NCBI RefSeq assembly: GCF_030499535.1
Contig: NZ_JASTLB010000004.1
Span: forward strand, 124,001-188,000
Source of the DNA: Streptomyces sp. TG1A-8
Lineage (GTDB): Bacteria > Actinomycetota > Actinomycetes > Streptomycetales > Streptomycetaceae
Direction: 5' to 3'
Length of the DNA: 64,000 nt
Position 1 is the stretch's first letter. The number at the start of each line of letters is the position of its first letter. Position numbers and translations under genes: made by a program. Below are positions 44,031-52,781 of the stretch, piece by piece. Below the pieces are notes generated by a model that saw only the letters and a program-made list of their open reading frames with translations, was not told the DNA's origin and did not search any database.

Positions 44031-44924
44031 TAAGAACTCCTATCGCAATGACGTCAGGCGCCTCCAGCAGATGAGCGCGCATCCGAGGGTGAGGAAGGCT
44101 TCGTGGATGTCGTCGCGGATCTCCCAGCGGATCCGCAGACGGCGGAACCAGTGCAGGTGGGCGAATGCGCGTTCCACGACCCAGCGTTGGGTGCCGAGTC
44201 CGGAGCCGTGTTCGGTGCCGCGTCGGGCGATCAGTGGCTTCACGCCCAGGTCCCGGACGAGCCGGCGGTACTTGTCGTGGTCGTAGCCGCGGTCGCCCAG
44301 CACCACGTCCGGGCGGCGTCGGGGCCGGCCTCGCTTGCCCCGCACCGGCGGTATCGCCTCCAGCAGAGGGATCAGCTGGGTGACGTCGTTGCGGTTGCCG
44401 CCGGTCAGCGTGGCGGCGAGCGGGATGCCGGTGGCGTCGGTGATCAGGTGGTGCTTGCTGCCGGTTCTGCCCCGGTCAACAGGGCTTCGTCTGGTCTTGG
44501 GACCCCCTTTAGCGCGCGGATGTGGGAGCCGTCGACGGCCGCTCGGGAGAAGTCCAGGGCGTTCGCGCTGCGGAGCTTGGCAAGGAGGACCTCGTGCAGT
44601 CGGGGCCACACGCCGGCCCCGGTCCACTCGGCCAGGCGTCGCCAGCAGGTCATGCCCGAGCCGAAGCCGAGTTCCTGCGGCAGGTGTTCTCAGGAGATCC
44701 CGGTGTGCAGGACGAACAGGATGCCCTGGAACACCAGCCGGTCCGGATGCCGCTTGCGCCCTGGGTGCCGGGCCCGACGCTCGACCTTGGGCAGCAGCGG
44801 TTCGATCACCGCCCACAGCTCGTCATCGACTTCCCACGGCTTCGGCCGTGCCACTTCGCACCCCCAGATCATCGCTGCCGTAGTGATCCAACCACCTCGA
44901 AGATCATTTCGTTAGGAGTTCTTA
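44031..44924 (-). mobile_element. IS5-family insertion sequence with imperfect 21-bp ends
   Basis: TAAGAACTCCTATCGCAATG (from 44031) and the complement of TAAGAACTCCTAACGAAATG (ending 44924) bound an 894-bp element. It is inserted in the end of the IS6-family copy on the left, and on the right it cuts the 5' part of the virginiamycin B lyase-like gene. The ends resemble those of the element at 2429-5369. Confidence 0.88.
44040..44872 (-). pseudogene. IS5-family transposase with stop codon and frame change
   Basis: From 44872 the frame reads PWEVDDELWAVIEPLLPKVE, then FVLHTGIS-TGA where related proteins have HTGISWEHLPQEL: a TGG to TGA change. The same frame resumes HLPQELGFGSGMTCWRRLAE to HIRALKG. 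There an in-phase A_AAG_GGG precedes the -1 frame continuation GGPKTRRSPVDRGRTGSKHH ... FRRLRIRWEIRDD. The frame change may be programmed, but the nonsense codon makes this copy inactive. Confidence 0.8.
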
Positions 44925-45754
44925 CGGCATCGCGGCCGGACCTGACGGTGCGCTGTGGCTCACCTTCGCGCGCAGTGGTCGCGTCGCGCGTCTCACGCTC
45001 GACGGCGAACTCAGCGAATACCCCCCTGGACTCGTCCGAGTGTCGCCCTACGGTCATTACCCCTGGGCCCGACGGAGCACTGTGGTTCACCCGGTCCCAG
45101 GACCACCGGATCGGCCGCGTCACCGCCGACGGTGAAACGGAGTCCTTCCCTGTACCGACGCCCGGCAGCGGGCCCTTCGGTATCACTGCCGGTCCAGACG
45201 ATGCGATGTGGTTCACGGAGATGAACACCGACCGTATCGGCCGTATCACCGGCAAGGGAGAGATCACCGAGTTCGTCCTTCCTCAAGCGGGTGCCTTTCC
45301 CTCGGCAATCACCGCGGGCCCTGATGGGGCCCTGTGGTTCACCCTCAACCAGGCGAACGCGATCGGCCGCATCACTGTCGACGGAGACATCGTGATGTAC
45401 TCACTCCCTACGGCCGGCGCTGCACCCGTGGGTATCACCAGTGACGGCGCCGCCTTGTGGTTCGTTGAGATCGCAGCGGGCCAGATCGGCAGGATCTCGG
45501 TGGATGGCGGGATCAAGGAGTTTCCGCTCCCTGACCGCACGGCCAAACCCCACGCTATTGTCGCGGCCTCCACCGGGGAGTGCTGGTTCACCGAATGGGG
45601 AGCCAACCGCATTGGCCACATCACCGATGGCGGCGAGATCGCCGAGTACGGCCTGCCGTCACCGTCGTCCGAGCCGCACGGCATCACCCTGGGCCCCGAC
45701 GGTGCTCTGTGGGTGGCCCTTGAAACGGGAGGGGTCGCGCGGGTGGAGCCGTAG
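44925..45754 (+). pseudogene. Virginiamycin B lyase (Vgb)-like gene, 5' truncated and frameshifted
   Basis: Repeated propeller blades with GPDGALWFT-type motifs are seen: IAAGPDGALWLTFARSGRVA, then after a frame change near 45050 VITPGPDGALWFTRSQDHRI, GITAGPDDAMWFTEMNTDRI, AITAGPDGALWFTLNQANAI and so on to GGVARVEP. Vgb linearises streptogramin B antibiotics by C-O lyase action at a seven-bladed propeller. Here the first blade(s) were removed by the IS5-family element and the frame is broken, so no active enzyme is expected. Confidence 0.8.
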
Positions 45755-45888
45755 CCTCGGGACGGTGAACTGCCACCACTCTGGAGCTCCGCGCGCATGT
45801 TTCGAGCAAGCCCAGGGCAGCCGTGTGTCGATGCCGCGCCACGCGAGACGCTGACGCGGCCCGATCGACGCGCTGTACCTGCGCAGGT

Positions 45889-48800
45889 TCATATTCTCCC
45901 CACGGTGGAACGTACGGCCTTACCGTCTACGGTCCGAGGGCCGGGAACGGTTGCCGCGGTGAGGCTGAGACGGGTGTCCATGTCGAGGTTCACCTCACCG
46001 TACGGGCGTACATGGGACCAGAACAGAGGAGTCAAGCCGCGCCGGTCGGCGGGGGTGAGGAGGTCTGCCCACTCCTCTTCGCCGAGGATGTCCTGGAGCA
46101 TCAGGGTGTTCACGTAGACCAGAGCTGATTGCAGAATCCGCAGGCACAGCACGAACATCTCCTGCTCGTCGCGCCGGTTCGAGGCGATCTCCCCGCCCTT
46201 GCCGTAGGCGATCACGGAGTTAGCGCCGTTGGAGGACTCCATCACGTTCAGGCCCTCCTCGATCTCCCGCTGAAGGTCCCTCAGCCGCAGATAGCGGGCC
46301 ACGAAAATGGTCTTCTGAGCGCGGCCGACCTCCAGCATCGCCACGTAGGTGGGGTGGGAGGCGTTGCGGGTAAAGCGGCGCAGGATCGCCTCGGTGGACG
46401 CGGTGCGGGTCCGAATCGCGGTCGCATACTTGATCATCTGGTCGTACTGCTGGGCGATGAGTTCCCAGCGAATCGGACGGGTCAGCGCCGGGGTCAGCTG
46501 CGGGTAGGCATCCGGTTCGCCAGCCACCGGCCGGTACAGCTTCACCTTGTTGATCCGCTTGATTCGCGGCAGCAGGTCGAAGTTCAGCAGCCTTGTGATG
46601 CCGAACCCGATTTCCGACTGGCCATGGCTGTCTGTGTAGTTGGCTTCGACGTCCATGGTGGTGCCGTGCCGCATCGCGCCCTCGATCATCGCGGCGACTT
46701 CGGAAGCGGTGCAGTTGATCAGCTGGGAGTGGATCGCCAGGGACTTTTTCTCCACGTGCCAGTAGATGAGCACACCGCGTCCGCCGTAGCGCGAGTGCCA
46801 CTCGGTGAACAGGTTCTGGTCGTAGGCCCGCACGTGGGTGGAGTCGGAGGCGACCGCGGTCGATCCCTGTCCCCACAACTCGGTACTGCGGGCGGCGAAG
46901 GTGGCATTCGCGATCTCGATGGCGATCTGCCGGGCCGTCTCCGGGGTCAGATACCGGCGGCGCACGTAGCGTAGTTCGTCCTCGGTGTGACCATGCCCGC
47001 CGGAGGCAACGGCCTTGATCCCGGTGTTCGTACCATAGGCGTAGATCACCAGGAGCAGGCGCTCGGCCAGGACTTCCGCCGGGAGGGAGCCACCGCCGGA
47101 GACCGAGGTGACCGCGTCCAGGCAGCCGGTGCGCAGGACGGCTTCTTTCAGCATGTCGATGAGCGGCACGATGCCCCACCGGCGCTGTACCTCGCCCTTG
47201 ACCCGACGCAGGTTCTTCGGCTCGGGCTGGGCCTCGGCCGGAGTCAGCCGAATCGCCCCGGACTTCCGCTCAGCGATGTCCAGCCAGCCCAACTTCGGCA
47301 TCCGGTCGTTCAGCAAGCCCAGTTCGGTGGTCATCTGCTCGCGCAGCTCGTCGACGAAGACGGCAGGGTCCAGCGGCTTGCGCAGTTCGCGGTAGTTCTC
47401 CTCGCGCCGCTCGGCGAAGTCCTGGGGCAAATCCTCGTCCGGGTTGCGCCACTTGTCGGCGCCGACCACCCATATCTCCTTGCACTTGAGCTGGTCGCGC
47501 AGGGCCTGGAAGGCGACGACCTCGTAGACCATGCGCACCACTCGGCGCCGGCCGCGCTTGTCGGTGCGGTGGACGACCTCGGCCCAGTCTCCGCCCATCG
47601 CCTTGTGCACGGGCACGGTCTCGCCCAGCGGGTAGTAGGTGGTGTTGCCCGCCGCCGCGTACCGGGCCACCAGCGCCAGGGCCTCGATCACCGGCCGGTG
47701 GGTGTGGTTGGACGAGCGGAACTCCAGCACGTCCAGCAGCTTGATCAGCCCGCGCCGGTAGTGGTTGGTGTACGACGCCTTCAGTGTCGCCTGCACCGTG
47801 CGCCGGTAGACCGGGCCGCGGGTCTTGAACTCGTGTACCAGCTCCCGCAGCGTCTGCTCACCGCCGGACACCGCCGGGTAGACCACCTCACGGACCGTGC
47901 CCTCCGGCTTCCCGATCGACGCCTCGGCGAGCTTGAAGAGGATGTTCTCCTTGCCCGACACCTTCTTGAACGCGTTGACCAGCTGCTCGGTGACCTTTTT
48001 CTCCGCCCGCGCCCCGATCCGATGCACCGTGGATATCAGCAGCTCCACCAGCGTGTCCGTGATCTCCCGCTTCCGCTCGTGCAGCAGCGCGGCCAGCAGC
48101 GTCACCCGCAGCGGCAGCGGGTGCGTGCGCAGATGAGAGGGGGATTCCACCGCGGCTCGCGCCCGCCACCCGGCCACCACCTTCGGCGCGACGTCGGCGA
48201 ACAGGTCCGCCGGCAGCCCGACCGCCCTCACCGCGAGCAGCTTGTCGATCTCGGTGAGCATCGTCTCCAGGCTCACATTGCCCGGAGCCTCCTTGATCTT
48301 CCCCAGGACCGGCGGCCCGTCCTCGCCCTCACCGGGTGCGGCGTCGCCCTCCTGGTCGGCGCCGACGACCAGGGCCACGATCCGCTCCGTGCTCTCCACC
48401 GTCAGCCGCGCCGAGATCCTCGCCGTCAGCGTCTCCTCGGCCACTCGCAGCGCGGCGCCCACGATCCGGTCACACCGCCCCGGAGTCGGCGGCTCAATGC
48501 TCTCCGCCCGGCAGCGGGCCAGCAGTTCCACCCGCACCTGCTCCGGCCGCCGCTCCTCGCACGCGACATGCTCAGCGAGCCAGCCGGTCAGCTTGTCCGC
48601 ATCCGCCACGCTGCACTCGCGAAAGCCCAGGTGCCCGCGGATCTGCGCGCGGTGGTATTCGACCGTCCGGCCGCTCCACTCGTACGCGTCCAGCTCGGCG
48701 GCGGACACCTGTACCTGCCGAGCGACGAACTCCACCGCCTCGCCCGGCAACTCGAACCGGCCCCGGGGAAACCGGCCGTGCTGCGTGTAGAACTTCAGCA

Positions 48801-48915
48801 ACACGGCGAAGCCGAGTCGCGTCGCACCGCGCTTGCCGGACACGAGCCCTTGCTCGTCCTTCAACAGCGTCCAGTGCTCGACCAGGTCGTCCAGGTCCAA
48901 AGGGGTACGGGCCAC
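45889..48915 (-). CDS. tnpA: Tn3-family transposase
   Basis: The intact 1008-residue reading frame has the normal Tn3 length. An N-terminal DUF4158-type domain begins TPLDLDDLVEHWTLLKDEQG. The catalytic core includes GSTAVASDSTHVRAYDQNLF (first Asp), ANYTDSHGQSEIGFGITRLL (second Asp) and the conserved end NGANSVIAYGKGGEIASNRR with DEQEMFVLCLRILQSALVYV. It mediates replicative transposition. No resolvase gene or res site is found beside it. A terminal GGGGTCGTACAGCTG is visible on the right (ends 48952); no left match was found. The element is probably incomplete. Confidence 0.92.
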   Translation of the reverse strand: MARTPLDLDDLVEHWTLLKDEQGLVSGKRGATRLGFAVLLKFYTQHGRFPRGRFELPGEAVEFVARQVQVSAAELDAYEWSGRTVEYHRAQIRGHLGFRECSVADADKLTGWLAEHVACEERRPEQVRVELLARCRAESIEPPTPGRCDRIVGAALRVAEETLTARISARLTVESTERIVALVVGADQEGDAAPGEGEDGPPVLGKIKEAPGNVSLETMLTEIDKLLAVRAVGLPADLFADVAPKVVAGWRARAAVESPSHLRTHPLPLRVTLLAALLHERKREITDTLVELLISTVHRIGARAEKKVTEQLVNAFKKVSGKENILFKLAEASIGKPEGTVREVVYPAVSGGEQTLRELVHEFKTRGPVYRRTVQATLKASYTNHYRRGLIKLLDVLEFRSSNHTHRPVIEALALVARYAAAGNTTYYPLGETVPVHKAMGGDWAEVVHRTDKRGRRRVVRMVYEVVAFQALRDQLKCKEIWVVGADKWRNPDEDLPQDFAERREENYRELRKPLDPAVFVDELREQMTTELGLLNDRMPKLGWLDIAERKSGAIRLTPAEAQPEPKNLRRVKGEVQRRWGIVPLIDMLKEAVLRTGCLDAVTSVSGGGSLPAEVLAERLLLVIYAYGTNTGIKAVASGGHGHTEDELRYVRRRYLTPETARQIAIEIANATFAARSTELWGQGSTAVASDSTHVRAYDQNLFTEWHSRYGGRGVLIYWHVEKKSLAIHSQLINCTASEVAAMIEGAMRHGTTMDVEANYTDSHGQSEIGFGITRLLNFDLLPRIKRINKVKLYRPVAGEPDAYPQLTPALTRPIRWELIAQQYDQMIKYATAIRTRTASTEAILRRFTRNASHPTYVAMLEVGRAQKTIFVARYLRLRDLQREIEEGLNVMESSNGANSVIAYGKGGEIASNRRDEQEMFVLCLRILQSALVYVNTLMLQDILGEEEWADLLTPADRRGLTPLFWSHVRPYGEVNLDMDTRLSLTAATVPGPRTVDGKAVRSTVGRI

Positions 48916-48952
48916 GGTTGCCGATCATCCTCCCGCGCAGCTGTACGACCCC

Positions 48953-49446
48953 GGACTCACCCACACGGGTGACACCCTCGCAAGATCACCGCCGTTTGCG
49001 GCTGGTGACAGCGTTCTTACCGGCACCCCGTGTACGCGGACGTGATCCTCGATCGCGGCCTGCAAGCGGCTCGTATCCGGGCGGACTCGGACCCCGGCGG
49101 TGCGCACGTCGGTAGCCAGGTGCCGGCGGTAGCGCCGGTGTGCGGCCTTGTAGAGGTCGCGGCAGATCCGTACGGCGCCGCCCCGGCGGCCCAGAGTCGC
49201 CTGAACGAGATCGGCGATCTCGGTCTTCCCTGCACCCGGTTGCCCGGCGACCACCACGACGACCGAATGCGACTGGCGCACGGCTCCCCTCGTGGCCGCC
49301 GGAATGATCACCTGCTCCATCACCTGGCGGCTCTCCGACTCGGGCCACGCCTCCAGAAGGTCGCCTTCCCCCACCACTCCTCCATGCCGGTCGAGCCCAC
49401 ACGGCCGGGGACCGAGCGGAGCTGTTTGCCTTTTCAAGGTCAACAT
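48953..49446 (-). pseudogene. Zeta-toxin-like P-loop kinase, N-terminal fragment
   Basis: From ATG 49446 the frame contains VIIPAATRGAVRQSHSVVVV, the Walker A motif GQPGAGKTEIADLV, RDLYKAAHRRYRRHLATDVR and PDTSRLQAAIEDHVRVHG. This is the start of the zeta toxin family, which phosphorylates UDP-N-acetyl sugars and blocks peptidoglycan synthesis. The coherent sequence ends near 49010 and the frame then enters the Tn3-family end (48952). The active-site half is lost. No epsilon-type antitoxin is recognised. The gene is divergent from tap. Confidence 0.65.
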
Positions 49447-49453
49447 AGCAGGC

Positions 49454-49502
49454 GTACGCGAAAAGAACGAAGTTAGTACGGCAGTCGTACGCAATCGGTA
49501 CG
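49454..49502. promoter_or_regulatory. Five helically phased GTACG repeats in the tap promoter region
   Basis: GTACG occurs at 49454, 49476, 49487 and 49498, and GAACG at 49465, so five units start exactly every 11 bp. They lie between the divergent zeta-like fragment (ATG 49446) and tap (ATG 49538). One helical turn spacing on a promoter-sized region indicates cooperative binding of a protein to one DNA face. Candidate binders are Tap itself (it has a helix-turn-helix) or a lost omega-like regulator. Confidence 0.6.
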
Positions 49503-49537
49503 GTTTATGGGGTAGGATGTGGGTCAGGAGGTGTTCC

Positions 49538-51826
49538 ATGTCTGAGTTGTTCGATGCGGTCGACGCGCTGGTCGCGTCCCGCTCTCCGCTGCCGCCGGCG
49601 GAGGAGCGCAAGCGGCTGCGGGTAGCGCACGGCCTGACGCTGGACGAGGTCGCCGCCGCGCTGAAGGTGCGGCGGGCCACGGTGTCCGGCTGGGAGTCGG
49701 TGAAGAAGCCGACCGAGCCGCGCGGTCCGGAGCGTGAGGCGTACGCACGGCTGCTGAGGAAGCTCGCGGAGCTCTACCCCGCACCGGCAACGCCGCAGGA
49801 GCCGGCCGCGCCGGTTCCCGCCACGTTTACCGGCGCGCCCGACCCGGCAGGCGCAATGCCAGAGGTGCCGGACGCTTTGATCGACGAAGTGGTCGCAAAC
49901 CTTACGCCGCCCGCTCCCGCCCCGGCAGGCGATATGCCAGCGGTTCCGGACGATGCCATTGACCAGGCGTTCCCTGTATGGCCTGCCGGGGCGTCGCGGC
50001 GCCCGGCGAACACCACCAGGAGCTCGTCGACGTCGCGCCGTCCGGGCGTGAAGAAGGCGGCCCCGGCTGGTACTCCGGCGGGCAACGCCGATCCGCGGTT
50101 CGAGAACGGTCCGCTGGCGGTCGTCGACGCCGACGCCGACGGGAAGGTGGTGGCGTACTGCGTCGGTGGCCTGGTCCTGGACGTGCCCGCCAAGTCCCTG
50201 CCGTCCCTGGTGGACTGGACCCTCAAGGAGGCGAAGCTCGGGCAGCCGAAGCTGTCCGGCCCCGGAAGGCCGGCCGACCCGCTGCTCGTGCTCACCGAGG
50301 CCGCGTGCGAGCGCTACGGCCTCCCGGCCGCCCTCACCGAGGAGGAGCGGCTCGCCGGGCGCATCCCGGAGGGCCACAAGGTCATCAAGCAGCTGACCCG
50401 CGCCGACTGGAAGCTCACGAAGCGCGGCTTCGGGCCGTGGGCGCGGATCTACCGCCCGGCCAAGGGCTCGGACCGCCAGTGCGTGCAGTTGTGCATCCCG
50501 TCCTGGCACGCACTCGACACCCGTCACTGGGGCCACGCCGCGCAGCTTCCGCCGGCGGAACTCGCTCGCGTGCTGGGCGTGTACGCCTCGAGGGTGATGA
50601 CGCCGCGCGGCTCCACCGCCGTCACCGGCCTGGAGCTGATGACCGCGCTGCACCCGCCGACCCACGCCGTGCGGGACGAGGCCACCGGTGAGCTACGGCA
50701 GGCCCCCGACAAGACTCCCGGGTCCCTGGGCGTGAAGCCGGTGGACTGCGCGCCGTGCGAGGCCCCCGACGGCCACCCGCTGCTGAAGGACCTGCCCCGC
50801 TTCCACGTGCGCGGCCCCGGCGAGAAGCTGTTCGAGGAGTCCTACGACTGGGCGCGGCCGATGACCGATGCCGAGTGCACCCTGCGCTACCTGGTCGGCC
50901 TGGATGTGAACCTCGCTTTCGGCGCCGGCGCCAACGGCCTGACCGTCGGCCTGGGGGAGCCCACGCAGGTGAAGAACCCGGTGTTCGACCCGAAGCTGCC
51001 CGGCTCCTGGCTGGTCGACCTGTCCCACGTGGACCTCTCAAGGGTGAAGGTCGGCAAGGAGTGGGTGGAGCTGGACGGCAGCCTGCTGCCGAGCCCGTTC
51101 ACGCCGAAGGGCGACCGCCCGGAGGGCCCGGCCTGGTATGCGACGCCGACCGTCGCGTACGCGGTGGAGCTCGGCTACGAGGTGCGCCCGCTGGAGGCAT
51201 GGGTGCGCTATGACAACGGCCGCTACCTGGACGGCTGGTACACCCGGCTGCGCGACGCCTACCTCGCCACGATGGCCGACCTCGGCGTGCACGCGGACCT
51301 GGAGCCGGCCGACTTCCTCGCGGCGATGGACGGCTACAAGGAGCGCGATCCCGAGCTGGCGATCGTCGCCACCGCGATCAAGGCGACGGTGAAGGGTGGC
51401 ATCGGCAAGCTGCGCGAGCGGCCCCGTGGTGAGGGTTGGCGGTCGGGCGAGCGGTGGCGGGCCCTGGAGCGGCCGACCTGGCGCCCGGATATCCGGGCGG
51501 CGGTCATCTCCCGCACCCGCACCAACCTCCACAGGAAGATCGTCAAGCATGCGGCGTTCACCGGCCAGTACCCGGTCGCCGTCAACCACGACTGCGTCGT
51601 CTACGCCTCGAACGGGCCCTCGCCGCTGGACTTCCTGCCCTACCGGGACGGCAAGCCGCTGCCCGGCGGGTTCAAGCTCGGCATCAACCCCGGCTTGGTC
51701 AAGCACGAGGGCACCCAGACCGTCCTGTGGGGCGAGGAGGTCCGCGAGCGGTTCGACGCTCCGGAGCTCAACCTCGCCCGGTACATCAAGGACGGCACCG
51801 TCATCGACACCGACAACGGGGAGTAG
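49538..51826 (+). CDS. tap: Telomere-associated protein Tap
   Basis: ATG 49538 after CAGGAGGTGTTCC opens 762 residues. Residues ~18-60 form an XRE-type helix-turn-helix (KRLRVAHGLTLDEVAAALKV, RRATVSGWESVKKP), followed by a Pro/Ala-rich linker (~85-170) and a long conserved domain (~190-762) containing LTRADWKLTKRGFGPWARIY, RYLVGLDVNLAFGAGANGL and SRTRTNLHRKIVKHAAFTG. Known Streptomyces Tap proteins (~740 aa) bind the 3' overhang of linear ends and recruit the terminal protein. The tpg gene follows 9 nt downstream, confirming the call. All parts look intact. Confidence 0.93.
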   Translation: MSELFDAVDALVASRSPLPPAEERKRLRVAHGLTLDEVAAALKVRRATVSGWESVKKPTEPRGPEREAYARLLRKLAELYPAPATPQEPAAPVPATFTGAPDPAGAMPEVPDALIDEVVANLTPPAPAPAGDMPAVPDDAIDQAFPVWPAGASRRPANTTRSSSTSRRPGVKKAAPAGTPAGNADPRFENGPLAVVDADADGKVVAYCVGGLVLDVPAKSLPSLVDWTLKEAKLGQPKLSGPGRPADPLLVLTEAACERYGLPAALTEEERLAGRIPEGHKVIKQLTRADWKLTKRGFGPWARIYRPAKGSDRQCVQLCIPSWHALDTRHWGHAAQLPPAELARVLGVYASRVMTPRGSTAVTGLELMTALHPPTHAVRDEATGELRQAPDKTPGSLGVKPVDCAPCEAPDGHPLLKDLPRFHVRGPGEKLFEESYDWARPMTDAECTLRYLVGLDVNLAFGAGANGLTVGLGEPTQVKNPVFDPKLPGSWLVDLSHVDLSRVKVGKEWVELDGSLLPSPFTPKGDRPEGPAWYATPTVAYAVELGYEVRPLEAWVRYDNGRYLDGWYTRLRDAYLATMADLGVHADLEPADFLAAMDGYKERDPELAIVATAIKATVKGGIGKLRERPRGEGWRSGERWRALERPTWRPDIRAAVISRTRTNLHRKIVKHAAFTGQYPVAVNHDCVVYASNGPSPLDFLPYRDGKPLPGGFKLGINPGLVKHEGTQTVLWGEEVRERFDAPELNLARYIKDGTVIDTDNGE

Positions 51827-51835
51827 GAGAAGGCC

Positions 51836-52393
51836 ATGGCCTTGTTCGGGGACGGCCTGGAGGCCGCGGTGCAGAAGGCGTTCACCCGCCCGGCACCCAA
51901 GAGCGCGGGCGCGCAGATGCGGTACCTGGTCAAACAGATGAAGGGCACCAAGGCGGTCGCCCAGATGCTGCGGATCTCCCAGCGCACCGTCGAGCGGTAC
52001 GTGAAGGACCAGATCAAAAAGCCCCGCCCTGACCTTGCCGCGCGCCTGGAGCGCGAGGTGAAGAAGCGGTGGCAGCCGCAGATCAGAGCCAAGGCCCGGC
52101 AGAAGGCGGCCACCACCGGCGGCATCGTCATCGACACCCGCGCCCGCCTCGGCTACACCGCGCCGATCGGGACGACGGACCAGGACCGCATCCGGCACCT
52201 CACCGTCGCCCTGCCCCCGATCTACGCCGCGCGCCTCTTCGATGCCCAGAAGGCTGGCGCCAGCGACGCCCGACTCCAGCAGATCGCCGCCGAAGCGCTC
52301 AAGGAGGTGTACTTCCAGGACAACGGCCGCCGCGCCGGCTCCCTGGAAGAGGTCCGGTTCACGGACATCGAGCACCTCGAGTTCGAGCTGTAG
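51836..52393 (+). CDS. tpg: Terminal protein Tpg of linear replicons
   Basis: ATG 51836 after GGAGAAGGCC opens 185 residues, the normal Tpg length (~184). An N-terminal helix-turn-helix (KGTKAVAQMLRISQRTVERY, residues 36-55) is followed by a basic segment and the region YTAPIGTTDQDRIRHLTVAL. Thr114 lies in GTTDQ; a Thr at this position is reported as the DNA-linked residue in Streptomyces Tpg. Tpg caps the 5' ends and primes end patching. Coupled to tap, it shows that the replicon is, or derives from, a linear molecule. Confidence 0.94.
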   Translation: MALFGDGLEAAVQKAFTRPAPKSAGAQMRYLVKQMKGTKAVAQMLRISQRTVERYVKDQIKKPRPDLAARLEREVKKRWQPQIRAKARQKAATTGGIVIDTRARLGYTAPIGTTDQDRIRHLTVALPPIYAARLFDAQKAGASDARLQQIAAEALKEVYFQDNGRRAGSLEEVRFTDIEHLEFEL

Positions 52394-52781
52394 CAGCCGA
52401 CCCGAACAGCCCGCCACACGTGTGGCGAACCTGCTGAACTAGGGGGGTAGCACCGAGGTAAGCCCCAAAAGCCGCCAGTACTTGATCTTGACGGGGGCGG
52501 TGATGCTCGGTCTGCTCAACGCGGGCTGGCAGCCGTGAAGCGTTGACGCGGTTCTCGTACTCGCGGTGGGCGCTGTGCCGGGACGGTCGGGGCGCCTTGG
52601 TTACCGTCGAAGGGCCGGCAGAGGTTGAGGAGCTGGCGATGAACCACCGCGCGGCGGTGACGCGCAGGGTGTAGCCCTGGCCGCGCCGCACCGTCACGTC
52701 GTGGTCGACGGTCCGCTGGGACTATGCGGCCGGCAACGCGGTGCGCCCCTGGAGGCAGCGGTTGTTATAGGCGAGTACCCC
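52394..52781. other. Region after tpg without an intact gene
   Basis: No intact gene is seen. A frame at ~52546-52678 (TRFSYSRWALCRDGRGALVT, then VEGPAEVEELAMNHRAAVTR) looks like a decayed coding fragment but is not identified. Confidence 0.4.

Noticed and set aside
45755..45888. Left terminal repeat of the Tn3-family element
   Set aside because: I searched for a copy of GGGGTCGTACAGCTG here and did not find one, so the left boundary is left open.
46987..48972. 661-codon plus-strand frame opposite the Tn3-family transposase
   Set aside because: Low-complexity Arg/Gln/Pro composition and no motifs; the minus strand carries all catalytic blocks of a 1008-residue transposase.
7625..49446. Kinase fragment at 7.6 kb and Walker A fragment at 49 kb as two halves of one split gene
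   Set aside because: The former matches Pnk-like kinases (DATN, RPANRRVP motifs) and the latter the zeta family; their strands, contexts and family signatures differ.
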